Source: Coprinopsis marcescibilis
Taxonomy: Eukaryota; Basidiomycota; Agaricomycetes; Agaricales; Psathyrellaceae
Direction of reading: 5' to 3'
Assembly (NCBI GenBank): GCA_004369085.1
Contig: ML210241.1
Coordinates: 1-64,000, forward strand
DNA length: 64,000 bases
Below are positions 34,112 through 45,736 of this stretch, in pieces (the first letter of the stretch is position 1; every line of letters starts with the position of its first letter). Under the pieces are notes generated by a model. It was given only the letters and a program-made list of their open reading frames with translations. It was not told where the DNA came from and searched no databases. A program made the translations under genes and the position numbers.

Positions 34112-34655
34112 GGTGATTGTGTGAAACAAAGAGTCGAGATGTTACGAAAGAGGACCACGACAGAGCGATGGAACAGAGCAGAGTGCGCGTGAGAAGTCTG
34201 GGGCGTCCGAATAGACGTGACAGTTTAATCTCAAAGTTCAAGTTCTCTTATGCGAGCCAAAATTCCATCGATATCGAAAATAGGCCATGACCCGACTGGT
34301 TCCTGGCCTGATGACTTTATCGATGAAAGTTTATCCTTCCATTTAAACCGCCAACATTCAATCTTGACACAGGGTTTACATTAGCGGCGTTGGTGATGAA
34401 AGCCAATACGGAGAAGACAGAAAGGTAAAGCATGTATAGGCGGAGCACACAGATACGCACACGTCCAAAGTCGAGCCGAGCCGAGCCAAACCAAGAGCGC
34501 GTGAGCCTTTGTCTACTTTGTCTCTTGTCTAATCAAGTGTCGGCTAGAATTGAGCATACCAGGTACCGACCAATTAATTCAGAACTAGAGAGTCGAAAAC
34601 ACATTCATTCATTGCTAATAGTACATTCGTAATCGTGACCAACTCAAACATATGA
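34112..34655. other. Intergenic
   Basis: Promoter region of NRK1 and 3' flank of the HAD-5'-nucleotidase gene; no gene seen. Confidence 0.5.
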
Positions 34656-37600
34656 TCATCCCTTCGAAACATCCTTCAACCTGCCATCTACAACAGGCCG
34701 AATAACAGGAAGAGTCGCCTTGCCCTCCTTGTCCGCCGCATCCAAAGTTGCCAACCTCGTCTTGACGTCATCACTAGCCGCGTTCGAGCCGGGAGAACTT
34801 ATCATCCTCGCGGATTTGGAAAGCACCGACACGCCCCTCGCAATCCCGGTCTGAATGATCGAAACAACCCCATACGTCTTGCACTCCAAACATCCTTGGT
34901 CCTTCTTCTGGCAGTTGGCGATATGCCTCCGGGCCCTGCGACGTTCATACGGGTCCAGTAGTCCCAGATCCACGTTGTCGACAAGCGAGAGAGCAGCGGG
35001 GATAAATTGGGAGGGAGCAAGTAGTTCGAGCACATTTGTCGGGGCGATGTTGGCTGTGGCAGAGCGGGTGAGGCCAGGCAACCCAGCAGCAAAAGTGGAG
35101 ACCATGGGAATGCTGAACGATCGCTGAGCTTGTTGCATTTGGTCGGCAACGCCTGCGACGATGCTTCGCGCTTTCGGCTGGGAGTTGGGTTCAATTATAG
35201 TGAGACCGCCTCCGCCTCCGCCGCCTTGGAGTTCCTTGTTCAAGAGTTGTGCACCTAGATTGAAGTGTATAAATTCAGAAAATAGTTCCTTGAAACTATG
35301 AAATTGCGTACCCGAGAGGAACTTCCTAACCAACTGACTCTTGGATTGACCATTCTCGGGGGTAATGACCAGCTTTTGACCCTTGAGAGCAGCATATCCA
35401 TCGCCTCCCTGCGAAAGGTATTCGCCGGTCACGATGAGATACTTCTTGTCGGAACGAGTCACTTTCTCCTTATCAACCAAGACTGGGATGCCATTCGGTC
35501 CGACTTGCGATGAATCTTCCAGCATCCAAACGCCGAGGACACGCTGGTTAGGTGGCTTGGTGCTGTCCCATTCAACCCGGAAACCTGAGATCGCAGGGAA
35601 GCGTCTATAATAAAAAATTAGAAGTAATCTACGGAAGGATGGCCAAATACGTACCCTTCCTGGGTTGGCCATCGAGAAAGACCGGACTCGAGAGCGTCCC
35701 ATAAAGTGTTCCCGTCAATCTCGAGAACGACCACAGGGTCGAGGTAGGGTAAAATCGTCATCAAGTCTCCGACGAAAATCTCGCCTAGTAGACGGTTAGC
35801 AATGATCAGATACGATGGAACATAGAAGCATACCAGGACCGAAAAGGCGATCTCCCCGGAAGTCACCGTTGTTGCATAAGACACCGTCAGCTTTACTGTA
35901 GCCTAGCTTGGTCAAGGCTTCGTCATAGGCGTGTCTCAAGCAATCAGCGATCCAATTTGCAATAGGTGACTAGACAGGAACCCTATGTCAGCGAACCGGG
36001 TGGGGTGAAAAATAACGCGCACCTCATTCAATCGAATATAAGAAGAATCGAGGTTGAGTTCTACATCCGAGATAAAGATGGCTTCTTGCATAGCATCGTT
36101 AATGGCCCCAATTTCTTCGTCGTAGACCTTCTTCATGGCTACATTCACAGGGGTATTCCCTCTGGTGACGTGTCGCTTGCCTACCCAAATTGTCAGTCAC
36201 TGGTAAAGGCCCAACACGACGACGATTTACCTTGGATGCCCGTAATGACCTTCTTTCTGATGCTCCCAGGGGGAGTATCTTCCAAGGTCAGCACGACCTC
36301 ACTCAGATCCTGGAAGTCGGTCCCGCTTTTGACCACCAAAACATCGCCTTGGTCGCCCGTTGCGTCGGGCAGCTTGGTCTCTAGATCATAGCCTTCCCAT
36401 TTCCCAACGCCCTTGGAGATCCAATAAACATGGTCGTGACCTCCTAAAAGGATGTCGACACCGTGCTCTGACGCGATGTTCCTCGTAGCTTGAGCAGTTG
36501 GGGAGAGTGCACCGAGCTCCCGAGCGAGTTTGATATCCTACATGTGGAAATTAGCACGAGAAAAAGAAGGAATGAACGATGGCTGACATTTGGGATGCTA
36601 GATGGTACGAACGATCAGGCAATATCCGGAATGCAGAAGAGGGACCACGAACCGAGAATGGGTCAACGCGATGACCAAGTCGCACTTGTGAGGTCCAGCT
36701 GGATCACGAAGGGTTTGGGAGAGCTTCTTTCCTACTTCGGCCATCTCCACGAATTTGAAGTTTTCAGGCCAGCCAGTGATGGTTGGGATCCAATCCCTGG
36801 CGAGAATATCAGCTATACAAGAACAATCACCGTCAAAGAATATTTACCTTTCTACCAACCCGATCAAACCAATCTTGACCCCAACTCTTTCGATGATGTG
36901 GAATTCTTTCAAGGGTTCAGGAACGTTCCCGGTTTGTTCGTCGATGATGTTGCTGAGAAGCCAGGGCTAGATATATATGGATTAGAACATGCCTAGAAGG
37001 GATACAATAGTGACCTACAAAAGTGGTGAGGTTGATCAGGGTCTTGAGTGTCGGATATCCGAAGTCAAACTCGTGGTTACCTAGATGAATAATGTTAGCG
37101 GCAAAAAGGATGAAGACCTATATAACTTACCAACGATGCCGATATCAACTTTCATGGCATTGATGATAGCAGGCTACGGAGGACGATCGGTCAGAAGAAG
37201 AATGCGCTGCGATCCTTTGAAGGCTCACCATGTGCTTTCCTCGAGTCACGGAGCTTTCCGTAGAAGGAGAGAACAAGTCACCAGAGAACACAATCAAACC
37301 ATCCCTACTCCCGTCTCCTCTGGCACTCCACTTCGTGGTTATTCCGTCTAACAGCGACGCAAACTTCGTAACATCGATGCTCTCTTCCTTGTTGATCTTC
37401 TGAGCTGACACCTGATAGACGTCGTTGAAATGGGCGATCCCGAGAGTAGTTGCTTTGGGTTTGGTTTTGGAAGCGCGCCAAAGCTCTAAGCCTTGGTTAT
37501 AGGCTGCCAGGGTCAACCCAGTCTGCCCATTGCTGGGATGGTTGATTACGCCCAACCCTTGGGCAGCAAGGCCGTTCGGGGATTCAGCACTATAGTAGAC

Positions 37601-38284
37601 CTAGAAGACAGTCAGGAAGTGCATACAGAGAAAAGGTAGCGGCACGCACCATATCTGAGTAGTCGAATTTGCTCCAGCCATGGATACGCTTGAAATGTTC
37701 TGTCACCGGTTCTGACGTACGATTACGGTTAGACACGCATAGAGCAGGCGATGGAAACACATACCATCAATGACTTCGTCGTATCGTACCAAACTGATGA
37801 TTGACGCTTCTTGTCCAGTCTTGGGGTCTACTGCCTTGAAGTAGTAAAGAGCCCGATCGCAGCTGGCAAAAGACGTGTTAGCACACTGACGATTATTCAT
37901 GACTCTCCGCCACTTACAGAGCTTTACTGGTATTGCGGGACACTATCGCTAGTGACGCCCCGCTCTTAAGGATGGCCGTCACTATCTGTGGTATGTCTTT
38001 GTTGAGATGTATCTGTACTGCATTATCGCTGCGAGAGTCAATACATGACAACCAAATTCAGAACCAAGATCGCTCTACCTTCTGTCGCGGAGCGTTAACG
38101 CATCGACTTGCTGGATGTTATCTGAGAGCTTCGGCTTGGCGTTCGGGCCTTTGCCCCACAGTTTTTCGTTCAACTGTCCGGTCCAAAAGGTTCCACTGTA
38201 AAGAACATGAGTGAATGGGTATACAAGTGCGGAACACAGAACATACTCAGTGTCTAAAGCGACGAGCTTTGGGTGCGAAGCCAT
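34656..38284 (-). CDS. Fusion of HAD (MDP-1-like) domain and 5'-nucleotidase
   Basis: Seventeen exons fit in phase: 38247-38284, 38079-38195, 37918-38028, 37765-37862, 37650-37711, 37229-37600, 37131-37173, 37019-37080, 36848-36966, 36653-36796, 36588-36597, 36231-36537, 36023-36180, 35834-35969, 35655-35784, 35312-35604 and 34656-35254; 932 residues. The HAD part begins LDTDGTFWTG (D11, D13) and keeps AIVSRNTS, but motif IV has become VYYSAES, without either acid. The junction is inside one exon (37229-37600): LTLAAYNQGLELWR of the HAD end runs directly into LGIAHFNDVYQV (from about residue 195). The nucleotidase keeps SGDLFSPS, GNHEFDFG, THSR, GGHDH, GNTLWDALESG and the Agaricomycete-type tail. 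Exons 4 and 5 of the free paralogue are fused here and one extra intron is present. Confidence 0.82.
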
Positions 38285-39079
38285 TGTTTCTTGTATCCTC
38301 GGGAAAAGAAACGACGAATAATACTTGTGCAGACGGTGAATTTCAAGATATATAGCATTCACGGGGCCCGGCAGTAGAGAATTCTAGCGTTCAGGGTGTC
38401 AAACTGTAAACCAAGAATGTGGTCAGTGGTCCGGTCACCTGGCTTTCTAGAAGGCATAATTTCGACATACTGCGAGTTCATATCGATAATCAAATCAAGA
38501 ACCTCCCGCAAATCGAACTTGTCGTCGAGATCGAATGGAAGCATCGCGAGCTTGTCAAGTCCACCTGACATTGCTACAAAGGTCTGTGGTTCTGGACGCC
38601 ATACGTTGCATCCTGAACCAGTTCACTGAGCTAGGCGGGTGAGCTACTTAACCGAAAAATGAACCCTTGCCACTGCCATCCCAGCCTTTGACATCGGTTC
38701 AAATTCTTGATTGTTGTGGAGAGCGAGAGAATTCAGATCAGAGCTGGTTCCGTTTGAGCTGGTTGTTGGCCGGGCTGTGGCACTGTTTGCACCCTACCTT
38801 AAACGAGTAATGTAGCCCCTATCCCTCCCTCAGCCTACTAACTTGGCCTCCTTCGAGCTCGCATATAAAGCTAGTCAACGAGTATTATTCATAAATGCAT
38901 TGTGATTCGGAATAATAAGACGCCGTTCAGAATCTTGCAAGGACCCCGCCGCTCGTTCACAATATCTAAAAGCCTAATACCTTCTACAAGTCATTTCTTC
39001 TATAATCCCAGTGCTATCTCGCATTCTGACTACTCAAGGACCTTTCCAACGAGCCCCACACAGCGAGGCCAGCCAATGA
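38285..39079. other. Intergenic
   Basis: Promoter of the HAD-5'-nucleotidase gene, with ATATAT at about 38350, and 3' flank of F-box gene 1. A 70-codon minus-strand frame at 38359-38571 starts with ATG but has no support. Confidence 0.45.
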
Positions 39080-40727
39080 CTACGCTGGGTTTTTAAACAT
39101 GGAATAAAGCTGAAATATCTCCCGCAATGCCGCTTCCCCTCCCCTCCCTTCCCCTCTAGAGTTCCTATGAAGTCCACAAGCCTGGATGCGTGGAAAAAGG
39201 CAATAAAGAAATTTGGCCATGAGGATGGAGTCGTTGACGGTAAACGGCTGGTCTCCTGCAGAGTCATTGATATAGAGGAAGCTGAGTGGGTGATGTTTCC
39301 TTCCTCTCGGCGAATCCTCCTTCGATTCTTCGCACTCCACAGGCCCAAGATTGAGTGAAATCCGAACTTCCATAAGCCTGCAGCAATGGGTTGCGATGGA
39401 CTTTAAGCAGCGCAAATCTGGGTTATCTCTTCCAGGGCAGGCTGGTAAGGCGAGGTAGGTAAGATTTGGAAGCCCAGCTGCGAGGGCAGCGACAAACCCG
39501 TTGGATCCAGATATGTGCCCTGCGTTGATGGAAAGGCTTGTGATACTCTTTACTTCAAACAGAGGCGAGACGACTGGGAGGGAGAATGTGATGTCCAAGC
39601 TCATTGTCGTTCGATTTGTTTGTGTTACCTGTACGACCTGGAGGTTTGGTGATCCCTCTGCAAGTGTGCGGAAGCAGTTTTCTAAATGTGTCTGTGGATC
39701 CCTCTTGCGCATGGTGACAAGACAAACGTGTTTGACTGTCGAAAGCAGGATAGAAGAAAGGGCCAATGTTATCTCCTCTGCGCTGCCCCCAACCTGGAGG
39801 TACGAAAGGGACGGGAAAATTGGATGTGTGGAAGCGTCTTCTGCGACGATCGAATACGAGGTTGAAGGCAGAGTTGAATCCGGGGAGATATTCCGAGCAT
39901 TCATAGTGATTGAAGATAGTTCCGGAAGACGCCCCAGTGTCCTGATAAACGCTGTCGGTATTGAGAGCCGACCCGCTCGAATCGTAAGGTTCGTCAACTT
40001 CGTCAAGAGGCCAATGTAAGATAGCGGCCCCATGACACTGGGATCCAAGTTCCCATGCAGGTGTAACACACGCAGACTCTTCGCCTTCGATGCAATTGCG
40101 ACAATGAAGGCACGAAAGAAATCAAGGTCTGTGCCCTGAGAGTTTGCGTACCCAACCTCCTTCAACTCCACGACTTCCAACGATGCCGATAACGCGAAGA
40201 GCGCTGACGGATAGTCCACCTGTGGCGAACATACCACTCTCAGTGTCTTCACGTTGGGCAAGAAACTCGAGAGGCGCGGTCCGACGAAGAGGGAGATTAC
40301 TTGATGAGCGAATGGTGAAATCGGGTTTGGCGGTCGTTCTTGAGGCGTCATGATGATGGCTCTGACCCGGCGGCCAGTTCGCTCCGCACATTGCCAATCC
40401 TCGTCGGAAATGGCGCCGTTAAAGACCTGAAATGAAGCAGAATGAGTCTTTCTCGGAAATAATGAAATATATTCCACCAACCCATACATCGCCCAGTAGA
40501 ACAAAGTTCGACAGGAGCCTGTATAGAGGCAGAACGCCTGGAAGACAGGCCCACAGCAGGTTCAATGCCGTTTCCCGAAAGGTTCTACACGTCAATGCGA
40601 GGCACAGAAGTTGGCTTCTGGTGTCGTACGATGTGTAGCCGTTGACCTTGTACACGACCAGGTGGTTGAAGATACAATCGAGCAGGTCTTCGTTCGAAAG
40701 CACGTCTGAGGTGACTGTCGAGAGCAT
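39080..40727 (-). CDS. F-box-type protein, tandem copy 1
   Basis: Two exons (40482-40727, 39080-40426) separated by a 55-nt intron; 530 residues. The N-terminus (SDVLSNEDLLDCIFNHL ... LLCLALTCRTFRETALNLLW) is a degenerate F-box: an acidic lead, a Leu-rich helix, then the SRxxFxExALxxLW block that follows it. The rest contains leucine-rich segments such as LKTLRVV, LRVLHLHGNL and LTNLTIRAGRL, consistent with LRR-like repeats. Such proteins probably recruit substrates to SCF ubiquitin ligases. Tandem copy 2 at 41739-43400 shares intron position and layout. Confidence 0.82.
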
Positions 40728-41006
40728 AGGTTATAGAGGATGTGTGCTATGACGACCAGCGGTCACCACCGATGCGTAACGCATTGGATGGGTGAAACGA
40801 GTTCCGCAGTCCTAACGAAGATAGATTCGCTGGGAAGGGTTTGTTGATGTATATCAAGCCCGATTGTGATATTATCTTTCAGAATGTAAAAGATGATGAA
40901 ACATCTTCGAACAATTTAGTAGGTAGTCGTTTGACATGATAAATCCCCTGATCTTTGCGTCTGAAACGGGAACAAGGCGCATGCCGCGAGAGTGAGGAAC
41001 GATTTA

Positions 41007-41627
41007 CAGTCAACACCGCAATAAGCCATACCCGTGGAAACCCATAACCCGTTGTAACCCATACCTTTTTCGATCCACCAGGTCGGTGGGCGGGGATTTC
41101 GGATCCATAACCCATAACCCCGCCATACCCCATAAGCCATACACGCCTAAGACAAAAACCCATACATTTCGTGCATATTTTCACGGTGTTTCGCAGATAT
41201 TCTGCTCGGTTTCCGTGCAATTATATATATTATATGCCGTGCGCCCTTTCCCGACTGAAGTCTCACACTTTATCCCACATACTCGTGCATTTAGAGCAGT
41301 TACGTGAGTTGGCGGGAGACGCCAGTGAGCAACCGGAAGAAGTGTGAGTTCGATCCCCATCCCGTGCATGTACTTTTGAGCACACTTAGCCGCCCATGAT
41401 ATTCGATCTGGCATTCTCAATCGAGCCCAGGACAATGAAAAATACATTACTTACTGAATACTTTACTAAAGCTACAAAGTTCGTTGCCTCTGCTTTGCTA
41501 CACCAGTGCTCCCTTATACTATGGGAAACTATATCTATTTTGGGTAATACCGTGCTAACCCATGACCTATGATAACCCATACATTTTCGTGTCCACCAAG
41601 GGGTATGGGTTATTGCGGTGTTGACTG
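41007..41627. mobile_element. TA-flanked MITE, pogo/Tigger-type, with tRNA-like promoter boxes
   Basis: The left end starts CAGTCAACACCGCAATAA and the right end is its inverted complement with one mismatch in about 26 bp. TA lies on both sides (41005-41006 and 41628-41629). The 621-bp interior has no transposase. Subterminal GGTATGGG/CCCATACC repeats recall the pogo-like element at 8272-9150. Around 41290-41375 a GTTGGCGGG stretch and a GAGTTCGATCCCC box resemble pol III A and B boxes. It inserted between the two tandem F-box genes. Confidence 0.8.
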
Positions 41628-41738
41628 TATTATAACTTATGTATCCCGATCATCGCTATATACGAGTACATCAGATGTGAGGTGGGTTGCAAAAATAGAA
41701 ACAGAAAATGAGTTTATCGCCACTCAGCTTACATGCAC

Positions 41739-43400
41739 TCATACGCCCTCTCTAACCGCACAGAGTATACTAAAGATATCCTGAAAAACGCTCGCCTTTC
41801 CCTTTCCCTCGCCTCTCGAGTTCTTGTGCAGCCCAAACGTCTCCAACTGAGGGAAAAGCACAAGCAAAAACCTAGCCATAGCAATCATCTCTGCAACAGA
41901 GAAGCCCCTATCCCCACCCGAGTCGCTGATCCACAACGACTGCAACCCGTGGCTCGACTTCTCCCGAGTGTGTTTGATGGAACGCTGGCCCGGATTGGTT
42001 TCCCCATCTCCAGAGGAAGGAAGAACCCGTCCAGGTGGGGTGTCCAAGTTGAGGCAAATCCGCACATCAATGAGGGAAGGACAGTGGCTTGCCAACAGAA
42101 TCAAGCACCCAAGGTCCGGGCTTTGGGAGCCAGACACCGCTGGAAGATGAAGGGTAGTAAGGTTGGGCAGTGAAGTTGCTATGGTTGCGACGAGCTCGTT
42201 GGAACACGACAAAATTCCGGCGTCGATCCTAAAAAAAGTCAGAGCCTTGAGGTCGAGTAAAGGCAGGATGCTAGGGATGATTTTTCCTTTGATGGTACAA
42301 GATATTTCAAACGCTTGGAGATTGGGACACATAGAAGAGATCCTTTGGAAGCAGTCGACCAGATGAGCCTCCGATTCCCGTTCGGATTTGAGTAAAAGGG
42401 AAAGTTTTTGGATCCTGGGCGAAATCGTGTAAGAAAGGGAAGTGGCGATATCACCAGGACTCCCTCCAATCGTAAGATAGGACAAAGCAGGGAACATTGG
42501 TACCGACCCGCCCTCCATTTTGACAGGGGGCACGGAGAAAAGATATGGGGATGACGAGGTCGAAGCGATGTTCGTGGGGTGGAGGGTAAGGGACGACAGA
42601 TTTCGAAGGCGACCAAGTGCGACAAGGAGTTGAAGTGGAATCGACACGTCCGATAGCATAAGAGTGAGGTCCGATAATCCTTTGAAATGATGTATCTGGA
42701 ACAGCGAATCCACCACTGACGCATCACCCTTCCCCGACAATTCCAACTTCCGCAGATTCTTTGCTTTCGCCGGGAGAGCTGTAAGGAAAGCTCGTACAAA
42801 CTCTGCATCGTTACTCCCCTGTATATGTATCAACTCTATCTTCTCCAGACAAGACGATAGCGCAAGGAAGGCGGACGCATAGTCGCGCCAGCCAGTTAAG
42901 TTGACGGTCAGGGTCTTCAAGTTTGGAAATAAATTGGTTGCCTCGCTGCCGGCGCACATGGAGATGACCTGATAAGCGAAAGGGGAAACCGTCTGGGGCG
43001 GTTGGGACTTGTGCTCAATCACGATGGATCGCACACGCCGACCATATGCTTGCACCTTGTCCCACTTTCTGTCGTTATTGGAGTTGCCGATTACCTGCGA
43101 ACAAGAGGGAACATCAGTTAAACAGCACCCAGTGAAGCAATGGTGACTAACATAGGTATCTCCAGCCAATGAGAGATTTGGAATGAGTTTTAAGAGGGGT
43201 GGGAGGCCAGGAAGGCTTGTCCAAAGCGCGTCTAAGGCAGGCTCGAGGAACGACTTGCAGGTTAACGCTACCCATAACAATTGCCGTCGAGATCGATATA
43301 ATGGGGGGAAGTCGACGTCTTCAAGCAGATATCCAAAGACTACGTTCATCAAATCTTCGTTAGACAAGACATCGTTCGATACGGCACTCGAGCATGACAT
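41739..43400 (-). CDS. F-box-type protein, tandem copy 2
   Basis: Two exons (43152-43400, 41739-43094) with a 57-nt intron that is also in frame; 534 residues. The start Met-Ser-Cys-Ser-Ser is chosen by alignment with copy 1 (SNDVLSNEDLMNVVFGYL against SDVLSNEDLLDCIFNHL). The F-box-following block LLWVALTCKSFLEPALDALW and later leucine-rich strands (LRKLELSGKG, LSDLTLMLSDVSI, LTTLHLPAV) are conserved. The C-termini end similarly (LETFGLHKNSRGEGKG). It would act as an SCF substrate receptor by family inference. Confidence 0.83.
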   Translation of the reverse strand: MSCSSAVSNDVLSNEDLMNVVFGYLLEDVDFPPLYRSRRQLLWVALTCKSFLEPALDALWTSLPGLPPLLKLIPNLSLAGDTYVSHHCFTGCCLTDVPSCSQVIGNSNNDRKWDKVQAYGRRVRSIVIEHKSQPPQTVSPFAYQVISMCAGSEATNLFPNLKTLTVNLTGWRDYASAFLALSSCLEKIELIHIQGSNDAEFVRAFLTALPAKAKNLRKLELSGKGDASVVDSLFQIHHFKGLSDLTLMLSDVSIPLQLLVALGRLRNLSSLTLHPTNIASTSSSPYLFSVPPVKMEGGSVPMFPALSYLTIGGSPGDIATSLSYTISPRIQKLSLLLKSERESEAHLVDCFQRISSMCPNLQAFEISCTIKGKIIPSILPLLDLKALTFFRIDAGILSCSNELVATIATSLPNLTTLHLPAVSGSQSPDLGCLILLASHCPSLIDVRICLNLDTPPGRVLPSSGDGETNPGQRSIKHTREKSSHGLQSLWISDSGGDRGFSVAEMIAMARFLLVLFPQLETFGLHKNSRGEGKGKASVFQDIFSILCAVREGV

Positions 43401-43856
43401 CTTGTCGAAGTAAGATTGAGGGAATGCGAGCCTGTGGGAATCAGTCAAGCAGCGAGAAACGCACCAAGCGAAGACCTGGGTTATAACTGGCAATGTGCCA
43501 TAACTGAACCACACAGATCATAAACAGAAAGACATGAGGCTGTAGAAGGCAGACGGAAGATCAACGTCCAGCATCTATTACGATAACTAAAGGCACACGC
43601 CAAAGCACATAGTACTTGGACATGAAACAGGACACAGTATACACAACAACATACCTGGTAATACAAGCGGGCTTTCCCAAAAGTCCATTTCTACATTGCA
43701 TAACCACTATTAGCAGCCGAGTCATCAACAAAAATCGAGAAAGAAAAAAAGCAGGAGAGAGCAAGAGAAGGGAGAAAGTTTGGTGGGTGAGTGATCCACC
43801 CATCTATCGTAGATCCACTGCAAAACCCCCCCACCAAACCAAAGGATTAGGCGAAA
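43401..43856. other. Intergenic
   Basis: Promoter of F-box gene 2 and 3' flank of ERT1; no gene seen. Confidence 0.5.
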
Positions 43857-45736
43857 CTAGCAAGCAATAAAATTGCCAACAATCATGCTCGGAATACCCC
43901 ACTTGTCCCTTCGAATCGTGAACGAGAAGCAACAGTTAATAAAGCGTTCTTCAGTCGATTGCTTGGGAACGGTCGATTCATCCGTGGTGGTAGCTGCAGG
44001 CGTGTCGCCTAACTTCGTCTCCGGTCCAGGATTGAGCACAGGCTTATATCGTAGCACACACGACGTGAGCACGGCCTTTTGCGTCGAATCAAACGCAACA
44101 TGCCCGTATTTCTGCCAACAATCCAATTAGACGATGGTCCCGGCAAAAACAAAAACTGGTATACCTCCCAATAGTTGACAGCAGATTCCTCCGCCATCAG
44201 CTCGTAGATACATAGCCTGCCCTAAACAGATGTCAGTTGTGACACTAGACCCAGAGTGACGGACTACGCACGTCACGCATCGTGGCGCCATCCAACCCTA
44301 TAAGCTCGCAAAACTCTCTGTTGGCCTTGTATATCTCGCCTGTCCGTCTCCAGAGGCAGGCAGGCACGCCCATTGCCGAAAATACGCGGTCGTAATCGAG
44401 GAGCATTCGCTCAAAGGCTTCTTCAATGAAGACAAGATCCTGGAAGAGACATGAGCAACAGATGGTACAGCGGGGAGGAGTGACCCACAATGTCGCGCAA
44501 AGACTGGGCAACAGCCTATGACATAGTTAGGCCCAAGAAATCGACAATAACCGATAGACCCGTACCCTAAATTTCGGCCTCAACACTGATAATGGCTGCA
44601 GGATTTGCTGCTTCGATTCTTGAGAAACACTGCTTTCCATTAGCACCAGTACAGTTCACGAAAAAAGACGCGCTCACTTGCTATCCATCCATTTTGACAG
44701 TCTAGCATACCCCTTGACATAGTTGTATGGTTTGAGCAAACCCGCCTCGTATTTGCTCCTGATAACACGGCTTAGGCGTTCATCTCGTGACCCGGATTCT
44801 TGGTCCGCAGCCGTCAACAGGAACCTTTCAGTTTTGGTAGCGGCGGGGAGAATAATGGCAGAAGACTCCGTTGATGACTGTTCGCTAACTGTTGGTGCGT
44901 CGGTAACAGCTGTTTCTTGATGTTGTTGAGGCTGTACCTGGCCTTGAATTTGCGACTGCAGGGCAGCAGCGGCAGCTACGATCTGTGTCGGGTTGAGCGT
45001 TGGCGCTGCAGTCGTCGTGGCAAAGTTTGCTGATGATATTAATGAAGGAACCACGGTTGTCGGAGGAGTAAAAAATGAACCATCGTCCAGTGTTTCAAGA
45101 AAGTCACTGAGGGAGATAAAGATAAGGAAATGGGGGAGCTGAGCATCAAAAAGCACGCACGTAAGGACAGAGAACTCGCTTCCAAACGTTTCTGGCTGGT
45201 ATAAAAACGGTTGCTGGGGTGCTGCTGCAGTCGTGAGGGGCCATGTTGAGGCCGCAATTGGTGCAGTTGGATATATCGTCACTGAAAGACAATCGGAACG
45301 GTTTCGACCCTGGTGCTTATCGAGAACACATACCAGGACCGTACGTCGCCGCCGATAACCCTACAGTTGGCAACCCAGCTTGCACTGGCTGGTTCGCCGG
45401 AGTTGGAGTTGGTGCCTTTTCTGCAGGCTTTGGACGTCGTTCGTCGTGACATAAATGCCCGATTTCTCGCTTAATGCTGCAAAACGACGTCAAAAAAAGG
45501 AATATATATACAAACTACAGGGTGCGGACTGACCATCGCTGACACGGCCTGCCCTCATCGCAGGTCATATGGCTACGACGACAATACAAGCAGGCGTGGT
45601 TGACCTTGCGCCGCTTTGCTGTCTTTTTCTTCTTTCCTGCATCGTCGTCGCCGCCCTTCCCCGTCGGGTTCGTTTCAGGCCTGGTGTCGACTGTTTTGGC
45701 CGAAGATGAGGCGGTCGCTGGTGTAAACGTCGACAT
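43857..45736 (-). CDS. ERT1: ERT1/AcuK-type zinc-cluster transcription factor (gluconeogenesis regulator)
   Basis: Nine exons: 45534-45736, 45334-45476, 45161-45281, 44678-45106, 44566-44632, 44489-44515, 44272-44439, 44165-44221 and 43857-44111; 489 residues. A Zn2Cys6 cluster has the exact spacing C49-x2-C52-x6-C59-x5-C65-x2-C68-x8-C77, with the ERT1-specific context KRRKVNHACLYCRRSHMTC. Then come FGSEFSVLTDFLETL, a Gln/Ala/Thr-rich linker, ERFLLTAADQ, LKPYNYVKGYARLSKWMDS and a C-terminal PAS-like domain (FSAMGVPACLWRRTGEIYK ... CCFSFTIRRDKWGIP). Known members activate gluconeogenic and non-fermentable-carbon genes in the nucleus. The last cysteine of the motif is reached only after the first intron. 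Confidence 0.92.

Noticed and set aside
34432..34632. Plus-strand 66-codon frame between NRK1 and the HAD-5'-nucleotidase gene
   Set aside because: Low-information composition, no motif and no flanking exons.
40144..40353. Short plus-strand frames within the F-box genes
   Set aside because: Antisense to the F-box coding exons with no support.
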